Shown here: positions 45,732 to 57,585 of the stretch, in pieces | How the letters are laid out: each line of letters starts with the position of its first letter | Numbering within the stretch: the stretch's first letter is position 1 | NCBI RefSeq assembly: GCF_921293095.1 | Contig: NC_060252.1 | Span: 5,332,001-5,396,000, forward strand | Source: Ischnura elegans | Lineage: Eukaryota; Arthropoda; Insecta; Odonata; Coenagrionidae | Direction of reading: 5' to 3' | DNA: 64,000 nucleotides | Notes under the pieces: generated by a model | What the model was told of the DNA's origin: nothing | Database searches by the model: none | What the model saw: only the letters and a program-made list of their open reading frames with translations | Made by a program: the position numbers and the translations under genes

Positions 45732-48700
45732 GGCTACACTACAAGTCATGCAATCTATTTACGAGTTCTATTGCTGCCGTTATAATCTCTTATTGATCGT
45801 GGAAAAAATAACATTCGGAATCTGTCTGTTCTACAATCTATCTCTCTTATTTTATTTATATAGGGCGTCTAAGGGCGCTAAATGACCGTTCTGCTGTCGC
45901 TGTCGTTATTGGAACTACTTGGAGAAACTTAATGCACTTCACTACTTCGCATAACATTTCTCCAACTGCAGGCTCTTATGTAATGTACTTTCTTACATCA
46001 CGCATGTTTTTAAGACCAGTTGTTTTTTATTAGCGATATGGGCTAACATATGCAAGTGTAAGCGCAATCTTTCAATGTCGAGGTCATTTTTGAAAAACTC
46101 AGTTGAGTTTACATTGTTTCCCCTATGTTCACTAAAAGCAAACACTCTTGTTCAACTGCAATAACCTGCGTGAGTCCAGTGGATGAAAACAGCTCAGTAG
46201 TGCAAGATTGCACCGTTTCACAAACTTCAATGTAGATAGCTTTGTAGTATTCCTTTGGGGTTTTGAATGTGTGCGGTGAGCTGGCTTTGTCGTTTTCATA
46301 TTTCTTTGTCATAAGTCGATTCCGAGGAAGCGGAGGATCATTAACTTGTGAGGGTTTCTCTTTTAAACACTATTCCCAAAAGTGTTAAAAACTACCACGC
46401 CTTCCATTCAATCAAGCCCTCATATATTTTTCCGAGATCAGCAACACTTAGATGAGGGCATTGAATTTTTTCATTGACATCCTCTACTGGGTTCATTACA
46501 TGGCAATAAAGACGTAAAAATAAATGAGTCTTAAATTGTAACATTGACTCAAGGTAGCCTGCACATTTGTATAACCAGCCTCTCTTTTGTGCACTAAATG
46601 TTTAAAAAAACACCAGAAGTTCTTCAAAGTTTTTCACTATTCTCAAAATACTGGAAGCTCGCATTGTCCATCGAGTCGGGCAAAGAGGTCGTAGACCAAG
46701 TTGATCGTTGGCGCTCTCACAGCGTATTCTTCTGAAAAGTCCCATCCTTTTGGTGGATTCCCTTACGGTGTTTATTATGTTCTTGGCAAAAGCCATAATA
46801 TCCCTCTTACACGTAAGAGCGCGGAGACTGTCTACAACTGCCAAGTTTAAACTGTGAGCAGTGCAGTGCACATAACGTGCTTTTGGTTGTACATCCAAAA
46901 CTAACTTTTGTAGTCCTTTGAACCTACCTCTCATATTCGAGGCACCATCATAGCACTGTCCTCTCAAGTTATCCATTGACTCAAGACGAGCCAGAACGTC
47001 TTTTATTATAATAAATAGTCTGTGATTCAGTGTTGGGGATCTCGTATAAGCCAATAAAGTCTTCGTTGATGATTAAAGAATCATCGACAGTACGAATACA
47101 AAATGTACTTGTTCGTGAATCGAAGAATCACTTGCTTCGTCAACTATAATAGAATAATGTTCAGTCTTCTTGATTGAAGCCAATACCTTTCTCAACAGGG
47201 TCTTTCCTAGTAGATCGATGATCTCGTTTTGAATATCGTGGGATGTTCACTTGTACCCGAACGCCCTAACCAATATTTTAACTCAGGTACGTCATTCTTT
47301 CGGAGTTCCAACAATTGAAAACAATGTGAGTTTACATCTTCTTGCCCTCTGATTGCTAGTCCTTGTCGGCATAGAAATTGCACGGTAGTAAAAATTGTCT
47401 CATGATCTAAACGGTCTTTCGTCATATCACTATCTAACTGTTCGTTCAGTTGGGAGACCACACTTCGATTAGTGATAGAATTTAGTCTCAGAACACCTTT
47501 TTTATGCGTAAACGTATTTTCATGAAGACGGAATTTTTCCAAGGCCTTTTTCCAGTTAGATTAGCCTAGGGAAAGAAATTCATCTTCTTTTTTTGAAGAA
47601 AATTGTAATACATTTTTAGCATCTGCCTCTTTGCAGGTTTTGCAATTAACTTTTTAGGTAGATGCTTCATCTTCTAACCATGCATATTTGGTCAACCAAG
47701 ACTTCTGAAATGATCTTCCCTTGCCGGATTGTCCACGTATCGGCTGTGAACACTTCTCGCCTGAAGACAATGAAGCAATTGACGACTCAATGATTGCCGG
47801 AGGTTGACTTGCAGTACCATCAACTTCCAAGCGCGCCTTTTTGGTAACAAATTTATCCATTGCTAAAGTAATTCACAATACACTAAGAGACTAAAGTAAA
47901 CAAATAACATATAGTCACATAAAAGAGTCTCCTAAATACTAAGCTAAACACGTCTGCACTGAAAGGAAATATCCACACTGAATGACTGCGCCAGCATGGT
48001 GAACTCCATATTGCCGCGGCGTCGTAATGTCTTGAAGTGTCAACGCGCCGCGATGCGGAGGCGCGCAGTGCTTCAGGTGCTTCTGCTTTCTGATTAAGTC
48101 CTTTTGCAGTCGCCGCGGCCGCAGCGCTGGCCCACAGGCCTGCAAATTGGTCATTATTACCATTATCGGCCATTATTTCTGCTGATCTTGATCATTAAAA
48201 GTCATTATAATTCTAAAAAGTCTCTAAAATTCAATTCTATACCGTATTTACTTACAAGTAGGATGAGGATTTTTGTCGCTTTTACTCGCATAAATCGGCG
48301 TTGTTATATGAGCGCACGAGAAGGATTCGCGGCAGACGACTCCAAGCTGCGTATGCTTCGGAAGCGAACGTGTAGATGAGCCCGATGTGTCGGCAAATTC
48401 ATCTGATACCCAGGCGCAAATCGACAATTTCTGACTAGCATCTTTGTTGCACCTTCCACAACAATGTAGTGAGGTGGATTGACCAATCCATCAACAAATG
48501 TCTCCTGGATATATCCTGTTTTGGTTGACCATGAAGGTAATGTAGCCAGGCAGTCAGGCGACAGATGAGTAGCATTATGGTAGGGGTGAGATTACTAAAT
48601 GTACGAATGTAGCGAGCGAATGCTTCACCTCCACAACTAAGTTTTATTGAAGAACAATACAATGTTACAATACGGACAAGATCTTACGTAATATTGTTCC

Positions 48701-49354
48701 AGTCCCTCGTTACGTAAGACCATGTAAGACAATCCTAACCCCCACTCTCCCACAAAACGCCATCCATAGTACTTAGTAGGAGCAAGGAGGTCCAATTTCT
48801 TTTTTTCTCTAAAATCCTATATTGTTCTTTTTTCAAAGCCGTCTTATGCGTGAGTAACTGCGGTAACACAAAGGGTCCAAAACGCCACAAACCTCCCATT
48901 ATTATCAGGCTGGTTTCAGTAGGGTTTATGTTGTATTTGATCAATTTGTGATCATTATTGGCGCAAAAATAAGTCATTCTTCCATTTAAATCAACCGGGA
49001 GGCAGCTTACATCCCTCTTGGCCCGCCAGTTTGTACCCGAAGGTTCACGCACCGGGAAAAATTCAAAGTGTGTCGCAGCCCCGAAACACTATCATGATTC
49101 ACACCACTTTTTTCAGTTAACCTGTTTAATGCCGCGATAATTATTGTTTTATATCATCACTGAATGTATTTTAGAAGGTAACTATCGTCAAACAAGGAAA
49201 ATAAAAAATACCAACATATTTTTGTGATTTTACAAAGCACAATATTACTTAATTAATTTCTTGAATTATTGGGGGGGCTCCGCCCCCCCAAACGAATTAT
49301 TGAGGGGGCTCGAGCCCCCTCAGGCCCCATGGAGTCGGCGCCTATGTTTGTAGC

Positions 49355-50515
49355 ATGAAGCTACAGGGGGAATTTTATTTAGTCAATCAATTTGAGAGGA
49401 ATAGATTTTTACAAAAATACAATACTCAACCGGCTGTCGTTGAAGTATCGGGAAACCTATGAAGCATTAGATAACCTATAGTTATCCAATGCCCTAATGC
49501 GTACACGGGGAGGAACGTATGGTAAACGTGTAAAGACATGGTAATCTGTATGTCAAAGTAGAACTGAGGGTATGATGCACATTTTAAAAAAGCTAGAAGT
49601 TCCCATGGAAATACCTCCGTTAAGACGGCCAAGGGCTACACTCCAGGGTGTCATAAAACGACCGTTTTCGAAATTAGAATCCTGAGGGTCAGGGATCGGT
49701 GATTGAAGAAGGTATAAGGGTCTCAGCTGGTATCTTTCTGGTAGGTCTTTTTGTATGAGTCCCAGGAAAACAACTCACTTTGTCGAGGTTTGAACGCTTT
49801 TAATAGAAGCATGGTTTTCGATCGTATCCAAAGATAACGAAATGAACTTCGATGAAACGTGCAAGTACATCGCATGAAAAACCTCCACTGTCTTCACCAT
49901 AGACCATTTGAGAATCGGTGTCTTGAAGCAAAACATAAAAACGGTGAATGTTGAGCGTTAAAACCCGTACAGCTTCAATAACCTTACCGCGGCGCGGCTA
50001 ATCCAACTCCCGACGCGCGGAGAAGAACCCTGCCGCGCGATCGAAAAATCAATGTAATTTCCGGCAACGCAAACTTATTTAAAAGAAAACTGCATAAACA
50101 CCTCAAGAAATCTTCAAAGAATGCTCTCATATAAGTTACTCTGCGCGACCTTGCCGAAAACCTATTTGAAACTCTACCTAAATGTAAAACTTCGTCGAAA
50201 AACAGTATCCGCCATTTTGTTACTGCACGGTAAGAATTTATGGGCTGTATTCTTTAAGATTACGGAAAATTAAAGAAAAAACACCATGCTAACAGATGAT
50301 GTGGTTTTTTATTCGGCAAGAATCCACCCATAACTTCACCATTCACTTACTTTGGAAGATTTTCAGAGAAAATTGAAGACGGGCGTTTTTATGGAAATTT
50401 GCTCACGTTTGAGCCTCTGTATCTCAGTAACGGGTAGGATCTATGTCAAATGAAGTTCATATCAATAAATTTCAATCATTTTTAGTATACCTGCGAAGTT
50501 TCAAGTTTATAACTC
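49355..50515. other. no gene; one dispersed repeat
   Basis: Contains the inverted partner (49553-49621) of the 37.8-kb repeat and a GC-rich patch near 50.0 kb (CCGCGGCGCGGC). Otherwise unassigned. Confidence 0.4.
49553..49621 (-). repeat. dispersed repeat, inverted partner of 37838-37910
   Basis: TAGAACTGAGGGTATGATGC through TTCCCATGGAAATACCTCCG. The two copies lie outside the hAT nest on either side, 11.7 kb apart. Confidence 0.75.
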
Positions 50516-50569
50516 AAAAAAAGCCATTTTGTAATTTTGTCCGGCTTTTTCCGATTTCCGCCCACTGTG

Positions 50570-50652
50570 CGACGTTTCGAAGGCTAAGTCTGCCATCGTC
50601 TTCAGGGTCATTTACCCTAAAAACGATGGCAGACTTAGCCTTCGAAACGTCG
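50570..50652. repeat. 30-bp perfect inverted repeat, possible hammerhead remnant
   Basis: Arms 50570-50599 and 50623-50652 (CGACGTTTCGAAGGCTAAGT..., inverted) are exact complements around a 23-base loop that holds its own AGGGT/ACCCT stem. On the minus strand the left arm reads CTGAAGA, a GATGGC...GCCTTC stem, then GAAACGTC, which fits the hammerhead core CUGANGA...GAAA...NUH. Such ribozymes are reported in Penelope-like elements. Stem I is weak here, so activity is doubtful. Confidence 0.7.
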
Positions 50653-50797
50653 GTGCTTGGACCCGGCTGGAAACCCGAGAACTCTTCCTCCAGTCTATTC
50701 GCCGGGAAAACCTTGGATCCTTCATCATAGAAGGCAATCCTTTTATTACTCTCTATCTCCATAGTGAACTTGATGTTCGAGTGTTGATTGCTCATAT

Positions 50798-51089
50798 CAG
50801 TGGCGCAGCGAGGGGGGGGAGGTTTGGGGGATTAAAGCCCAGAGCTCAGAGAAATTTTTAAGTTTAATCCATTTTACTTAATTGGATTGATATTACTAAT
50901 AGAATATTGTATGGATGAATAAAATATCCCTCAGAAAGCCGTAAAACTCACCATTTATCTTTAAAATTTCGCAACTTATTAATCTCGCACCTACCGCTTA
51001 TCCTGGTGGGTATTCCATACCCCCCTACACCTTGGTATTAGTTGCATCAAAACCCCCTCAATCCTTAATTCCTAGCTGCGCTATTTCTG
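50798..51089. mobile_element. hAT-type MITE inside the Penelope fragment
   Basis: Ends CAGTGGCGCAGCGAGG and, inverted, CAGAAATAGCGCAGCTAGG, with G/C runs within. The Penelope RT reading is broken exactly here. Flanking GCTCATAT and ATTCGTAT match at 5 of 8, all differences being transitions, as in an old TSD. Confidence 0.65.
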
Positions 51090-51184
51090 ATTCGTATGGT
51101 CCGAAAAAATGTAAAGAGCGTCCAGTCCATGAGTCCATATAATGAAGGTGTTATCAACAAATCTCAGGAGACACAGGTCCTCCA

Positions 51185-52860
51185 ATTACTCCTTCCATAT
51201 TCTCTGAACCTTGGTTTGTTCAGGTAGCATCCTTCCATCCTTAAGCCTCCTCTTGTCCTCCATTGCCGCCAGAGAGCGACTTTACCTTGACATACAATAC
51301 CACTCGTTCCTTCTGAATCTTTACTATTTCCTCTCGCACTTTCTTTTTCGCACTCTCGCTTTCTCACCCTAATCGATTATGAGTTTCCCTTAACTTCCTA
51401 TTTCTCTGTAATGTGTCCGCATTCTTCTACCTCCTACTCACCGACATTTCTTTTTCACTTTCCTTCTTTTTATCCAAATTTCTTTCTCATTCCACTTTCA
51501 AAATAGCCAATTGACTTTTCGGCCGCTTTGACTATTCCTGTTTCCATCTTATTACATCCTTCCTCTAAAGCTTGCCTATCTCCAATTGCACATGAATCTC
51601 AACTAGTTTCTGGTATTCTCTCCTCATTGTCCCATTTTGAGCTTCTACATTCCATTTCCGCGCCTTCCTAACTTCCATAAGTCTTTTGAATCTTACGTTG
51701 CATTTCATGAACACTAGGTTGTGGTCTGAATCCGCATCCGCTGCAGGGAAGCTGCGCGAGTTTTTCACACTATTCCTTAACCTCTCTTTTACCATGATGC
51801 AGTCTATCTGATATCTCCCCATATCCCCTGGACTCTTCCATGCGTACCTTAGCCCTTTATGATGATTGAACCATGTGTTTGTGGTGAATAAAATGTTTCT
51901 TGAGCATAATTATGATGTTTTCTCCCCCCTGTCGTTCCGCATTCCTAATCCAAAATCTCCTATTTCGTGTCCATCCTTGCCTTCCCCGACTGAGGCATTC
52001 CAATCCCCCATCACTACTAGATTTTTCTTACCCGAGGTTTCTCTAATTATTTCCTCGACCTGTTCATATACCTCATCTACTTCTTCCTCCTTATGATTTT
52101 CTAGTGGGCTCGTAAACTATAATCACCACTAGGCTGTTAATTAGCCCCTCAATTTCTGACACTAGAATCCTATCGCTTAACTGATCTATACCTATCACTC
52201 TCTTATTCAGCTTCCCTATGATTTCTAAAGCTACCCCTCGTTGACTTTCCTCTCCACTTTTTTATATAACCCATCACTCCAATAGTCCCCTCCATCCCTC
52301 CACCTCACTTCGCATAATACTAAGATATCCATCCTCCCTTTATCCATTTCCCTCTTGGTATTTTCTGACTTCCCCACCCTCATCATTGTCATCATATTCC
52401 ACGTCCCTACATTCATAGCCGACTTCTTCTTCTCCATCTTCTTGGTCTTCTTTTTTTCTTTCTCCATTGCTGCTGCTGCTGATGATGATAAGTCTATGCA
52501 AGTATTTCGCATGTTGACGACCCATAGGACCTTGTCGACCTCGCAGCCGTGCCCGACACACGCTTTTTGCCGACGGGTCCCGGTCGATGAGATTCAGAGG
52601 CTCATTTGGTTGTAATCCATGTTTTCAGGGAAGAGATAGTTGGTAGGGTTTCCCACTTCCATTCCAACAGTGTTTTTTTACGTGACACCATCACGTGCAC
52701 CACCTTTCGTCTGGCTCCTACCCTTCGACCTATCTGGCATGGGTGGCCCTACCGGGAATAATTTAGAATTAATCCCGACAGTGCAGCTCTAGAGCTCTAG
52801 GGGTCATAGGAACGCGCAAGCCTTTACTCCTTTCCGCAGCCCAAAGGAAAGGCATGAAGT
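51185..52860 (-). pseudogene. RTE-like LINE 5' end with endonuclease domain
   Basis: Minus strand. The 5' region (52860-52520) is followed by an EEP-type endonuclease that nicks target DNA: NVGTWNMMTMM (~52415), GRMDILVLCEVRWRDGGDYW (~52340-52280), ESQRGVAL, GDWNASVG (~52015), MGRYQIDCIMVKERLRNSVK (51822-51763), and DADSDHNLVFMKC (~51740-51703). Frameshifts occur around 52250 and 52100. The RT is missing. Its SDHNLV block overlaps the start of the LINE body at 32.08 kb, so the two describe one family. The boundary with the Penelope piece near 51180 is approximate. Confidence 0.82.
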
Positions 52861-54417
52861 ATTATACATAATAATACATTTTTGAAAAAATGAATTTCCA
52901 AAAACACACGAAGCCTCTTCTGCCATTTACCAGCAGGCATTGTTTTTTCAACAATAAGTTCCCAATAACTTCAGCAGAAATTGCTAAAAACGTACGTCCT
53001 ATGTTCTGGGTCTAAGATCTATTATTTGATCCTCAATTTTTTCGAAACTTTCCCAATGGTATTATGTGGTTCTTGCACTCATGTCTTCAACGGACCCATA
53101 GAATCTCCGATTTTGATCAAACTGTCAGCGTAAACTGTCAGTAAAAATTTGTGTTCATAAAGTTTTTGTGAAAAAAAAATGTTTGTGAATAATCATCAGC
53201 GATCAATTGAGTGTTTTGACCCAGTTCTTCACTACCCTTAGCTCTCTGATAATATATTAATATTCGCGTATTTCTTCCTTTAAGCTTTCTCACTCACCTG
53301 TCTTATGTAACTCATTCGAGGCCTTCCCTTGTATTTAGACTAGCGTGCGAATGATATGGTGTCAAGTCAAAAACAAATAATAGGCACATAATGAGTCCAA
53401 ATATCATTTTGCTATTTTTAAGTTTCCAGAAAACGACAGCGACTGCATTGAAAAATTAGACATTAAAATTTTGAAACATTAATTGCAGTGTATTTGGAAC
53501 GTATGTTATTCCCTCAGAGTTCGGTAACAGAAAATTAATTCTTGATGTTACGCGGAGGATAAGAAGACGTTTGTGGAACGGCACACATTCGGTGTTAAGA
53601 TATATTCCATTGCCTATGCCACGAGCGTCATTACCTTATATGCTTGAGTTACGAATTGCCGCCTTCACTTCCATTCGCACTCGTCAAAACAAAAAACACT
53701 CGCTTCCCGCGATGATCCAAGTCGGTCGATTCAGTGATTCCGATCACCGTTCACCATTCATTTGAGTAGGTCAATCCGGAATGGTCGACCGTCGATGACT
53801 TTTTATGGCAATCACGGCCGATGTCAATACCTCTACCTAGATCAATCACTAACTATGTAAATCGATACCTATATCAATCGATACCTATGTCCATTGCGAT
53901 CGATGTAACAGTATTATCGATGTAACAGTATGATCAATTGAGACTGATCACAATAGCACGACCGACTTTGGCCGCGAACGGTCAAAAAGAGTGCATCGTT
54001 CGTCCGAGTGATTCCGTTCATCAATGGATCACACGAAAGATGGGTCGCTCACGAACGACTCCTCTCATATGCCCACCTTCCCCCCTCTCATATTCTGGAA
54101 TCTAAGGAATTGACTTGTAAAACAAATGTCGTCCAAGGAAATGATATGTCAGCATCGAAACCAAGGTATGAGTCAATAAATTTTCAGTAAGAGACGTAAA
54201 AAGTGATATTTGCTTTCTCCATAAGACGGATGATTAGGATTATATGCATAATTAATACCTATTTAGACCGTTTTGCAAATTTTTCCAGTCCCTCAGATTA
54301 GCTACAGGTTTCGTCGCTAACGTAAGAAGCATGCATGAAGTAATGATAATACCGGAGTTGTTGAGGCCTTAAGTTTGGTCCACGGAGGAAATACACGAAA
54401 ACGTCTAACACTGAGAA
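52861..54417. other. no gene recognised
   Basis: AT-rich, then a patch at 53.7-54.05 kb rich in ATCGAT/GATC/CGATC words. No frame is supported. Confidence 0.4.
53845..53945. repeat. cluster of ATCGAT words with small tandem repeats
   Basis: AATCGATACCTAT occurs twice in 26 bases, then ATCGATGTAACAGTAT twice. It is short and imperfect; may be slippage, or a binding-site cluster. Confidence 0.5.
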
Positions 54418-54445
54418 CAGTGGCGCCGACTCCATGGGGCCTGAG
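54418..54445 (+). mobile_element. solo hAT terminus
   Basis: CAGTGGCGCCGACTCCATGG plus GGCCTGAG matches the right terminus of the 39.8-49.3 kb hAT (inverted) except near the first bases. The homology stops after 28 bases, and no opposite end was found. Confidence 0.6.
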
Positions 54446-57400
54446 ACATTTTTTATGAGTGTGAGGAAACAATGTGTGAGGCTTGTCGATTTTCCCCGTA
54501 GGACCCAGATATCGAGATTCGAGTTATCAGGGTTCTAATGTTGGTCATATGACTCTTCTGAAATGCTTAAAAAACTTAAAACTCACTTCTTATAAGCCTT
54601 ATATTTTTTTGTAAGTCGGCATCCCTGGCTGAGAAGGCAAAGAAGGGACTTATTTCGATTACATATGTATGTGTATATGTTTAACCTTGATGGGGGACAT
54701 GTCTACCTACACGCATGTGCTCTAGCATAAGAGTTGGGAATCAGAAAGCAGCAGCGCCCGACCGTCCATATTTACACTGGTGATTTGGGCGCTGGGAGGA
54801 GGAGAGTGGAGTGAAAGTGGTCCAAAAGAGTGCGCGCGACCGCTTCGCTACTTTTTCCTTTCGCCGAAACCGCTTTCTCCTCGCGCCCTCTTTCTTCTTA
54901 CGTCGCCCTCACGTAACCGGAAGTTTCCCCGACCTCACAACGGTTGAGTAACTCCTCACCTTCGCAGGATTTCACTTCCGCGGCCGACGCGCTCTTACAT
55001 CAAGAGGCCCATCGGTCCTTGTGACCGTGATACATCCAGGGCATGTGGGGCACTTTCGGCGGCCCCTCGAACCTTCAACGACGGCAACAACAACGACGAT
55101 AGATGGACGAGTGCGGTAATCAAAGAAAAATATTTCATTCGACCCAATTTGCGAGAAAATAATTCTCAAACTTTGGCTTTCGTTTGCACCGACGTCTGCG
55201 AGAAATCGGAGTCAAGGCAGGAATTCTCTCGTGTTTGATCTTCGAGGAGTAATCGTGGCCGAGATAATGGAAATGCAACCTCGACGAGAAGCAGTTAAAA
55301 AAATGGTCAATAGATGGAGATGGACAACTTTTAGGACTATTTCGCCGCGTCAATGTTTGGGTGCTATCAAAACGTTTCCCGACCGATGCAGGTCGCTTCC
55401 TCAACGAAACTTCTCACGTGAGGAAGGGAATCATTAGTCTTTGCATCTATATAGAAAACTAGAACAAAATATAAAGAAAAAAATTTAATAAATGTAGATG
55501 CTAAGAATAATGATTCGCTGCCTCACCAGATTCCCTTGAGAAAGCGAGCAGCATCGTTCGAGAAACGTATTGAGATCAGCAAAGCATTGACGCGGCAGAA
55601 TATCCCAAGAAGTTGTTAATCACCATCCCGATCACCCTTGAATTTTGAATGAAGGTTAGTACATATATACTTGGTGAATAAATTGTGCCGTTAAATTAAA
55701 CATGTAAGTGGTAGTCAATAGCGACAATTACAATGGCGTAATTAAATGGAACTTACTTTATATGTATGTATGTGAACACTTGATCTAGTTCAGATAATAA
55801 TCCCGATGTAAAACGCCGCATAGAGCTGTTTTCGGTGGTATGGAAGAAAAAATAAAAAAAAAGAAGTCAGACAGCACAAAAATCGAATAATTGAGGCGAG
55901 AATTAGATTTTAAAGAAGATGAGGCCTGTATGCAAGCAGTGCAAAAGTATATTGTATTTATAAATGCGGAATTGGGCAATAGGTCAACGAGAAGCGAACG
56001 GCAGGATGAATGACTCCTGACCACGAGGACAACCTCGACTTCGGCGGCATGGGATAGCACACGATTAAAAAATTGCAGGAAAAAAGTCTTCAAATAATTG
56101 TCAGACGATGGCCATGGTGGAAGGGAAAGTGTGCGGGAGGTGGTGTAAGGAAGGCGTGGAATGAGTCAAAGGGAAAAAGTCATCTAGGAAAAGAATAATC
56201 CATAATAGACGGAGTCTAGCCGATAGGATAACTGACTGGATAGCTGCGGCAAAGCTATCTCAGAATTGTTGGTGTGATGGTATTTGAACTATTAAGGTTC
56301 TTCAAATAGTTTTACAAGCAATTGTGAAAATTACAAAAAGAAGGGGAATATGAGGAAAGAGACTTAAGAGGACTTTTCAATTCATCTCGATCGATCTGGT
56401 TTCGTAAAGTATTACTCTTTTAAAACTCAATCTTCAACTTGAAAACTTCAGGGTAGATGGATTAGACCACTATGATAAATTCCTTTTTTTCGAATAAATT
56501 AAATATTTTCTTAAGGTATTTTATCATTGATTTTAATCAAAAGTGAGTGTTGATGAGGGTCTGCTCTGTATTTCCCGGAGAATTTCCAAACGATGGCGTA
56601 ATTTGCTAACAAGTAATTATCTGCGAGGAAAGACAACATAGGTGCTACCATTGAAAGGGGAATCCTCTCTCGTAAGATAGGTGAGGCGTTTTCACGAGCT
56701 GTGAGAGGCTCTCGCAGTGTATTTTCATGTTCCGTAATCATGTAACACCTTTCATAACCGGTAAGATCAGATAATCTGTAGCCACGAGTTATTCCCGTGC
56801 AGTGCGTCATAATTCTATGCGCCCTAAAGGTTATGTCCTACGTGAAACGACCTGAGTGAAGGAAAAGCATTTTCTCAGTAATTAGGCTTCAGTCATTACG
56901 ACACCTACAGAATTCAAAAGCCTATATCGAAGTGTGTTGGAACTTAAAATCTTTTACTCAGAGTGTTTCATAGTTAATTACAAAGCTGCACCTTTTCCCT
57001 CAAGGAATTCTTTATTATTGCTTATATTTATTTAGAACTTATTGTTATATTTTTACATAAGCTATATTTTTAATAATTTTTTAATCGTAGATATTATTAT
57101 ATTGTATTTTTATGCAGTTTTCATCAAATTTTCTCCCTTGAATCAGTCACTACAGTTCTTTGTACACTTTCACCAACATCCATTTTATTTAGAGTTTTTC
57201 TAAAGTTATTTAATCAAATTTTGCCGGAGTTTTCAACCGTTTTCTCTTCAATTATCTGAATCCGAGGCTATTTTAAAGAGACTAAATTCCGTTAGCTGAC
57301 TTCAAAATAAAGTAGGGACTGCTCCAAAACGAGGCAAAAGAAAGTTATTGCGAATGTAAGTTATAATTTGATACAGAATTAGAAAATAAATATAATTTCG

Positions 57401-57585
57401 GGAGTTTTTAGATTCCGATAGCGCAGGTCTCGTTTCAAGACTCGTCTTAGGAAGTGTTGCATTTATAAAACCAACCATTTCACCGAAGAAAATAAAAGTA
57501 TGTCGGTTTCGAACAAAGAATCATAATGAACCAACCTGGGTTTTCACTGATAAACCGTCAAACCCAGAGAAGTCAATTAAAAATG
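54446..57585. other. no gene recognised; GC-rich block
   Basis: 54780-55110 is clearly richer in GC and CpG than the rest of the window, with short frames at 55.0-55.44 kb on both strands. It could be a promoter or first-exon region, but no coding exon or core motif was convincing. The rest is AT-rich. Confidence 0.4.

Larger units (their letters stand above)
40791..45865 (-). mobile_element. LINE 3' end (subfamily 1) inserted in the hAT gene
   Basis: Tail and hairpin at 40791-40905 (ACATCTACATAATAT, then GCGAGCCACCTCTAGGGTGT). The 3' untranslated region continues to 40950, at 42967-43018 and at 45740-45790, and the RS.RDYN-type coding tail is at 45780-45860. CGTC at 40787-40790 and 45866-45869 is a probable short TSD. 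Removing A and B gives one collinear copy matching 17392-17700. Confidence 0.85.
40600..47860 (-). pseudogene. hAT transposase (TTF finger, DUF4371, dimerisation domain), split and decayed
   Basis: Encodes the cut-and-paste enzyme of the host hAT. From 47860 down: MDKFVTKKARLEV, then RSFQKSWLTKYAWLEDE (TTF-type zinc finger end). In-frame TAAs follow at about 47654 and 47561. Next are LHENTFTHKKG, FTTVQFLCRQGLAIRG (DUF4371), a frameshift near 47270, GQCYDGASNMRGRF (~46960-46925), YVHCTAHSLNLAV, CPTRW (~46670), and ATAERSFSALRR at 45905-45866. Coding then resumes 5 kb away at 40790-40620 with RLKSYLRSTMGQKRLNNLAV, the normal continuation. Joined length would be near 730 codons, usual for the family. 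Stops also occur after 46400. A LINE and three more elements separate the two parts. Confidence 0.88.
39833..49346 (-). mobile_element. hAT transposon, autonomous type, host of a four-level nest
   Basis: Perfect 8-bp TSD TTTGTAGC at 39825-39832 and 49347-49354. TIRs: left CAGGGGCGCTGACTTAT; right, inverted, CATAGGCGCCGACTCCAT. The transposase reads on the minus strand. 5075 bp of later insertions (40791-45865) split it; without them it would be about 4.4 kb. G/C runs lie inside both ends (39860s and 49270-49320). The 5' part (47.9-49.2 kb) holds unassigned frames that I take as untranslated. Confidence 0.9.
50516..51180 (-). pseudogene. Penelope-like element fragment: RT motif and terminal region
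   Basis: Minus strand: RFVDNTFIIWTHGLDALYIF (~51155-51095), matching the Penelope RT block RYVDDTFVIW with the second Asp changed to Asn. A MITE interrupts, then NQHSNIKFTMEIESNK (50790-50745). The frame then jumps to a terminal-repeat-like segment (VFPANRLEEEFSGFQPGPST) and the 30-bp inverted repeat. A deletion has joined RT directly to the end region. Dead. Confidence 0.75.

Noticed and set aside
48735-49052. 105-codon minus frame upstream of the hAT transposase
   Set aside because: Within the hAT 5' region, no recognised domain, not in register with the transposase.
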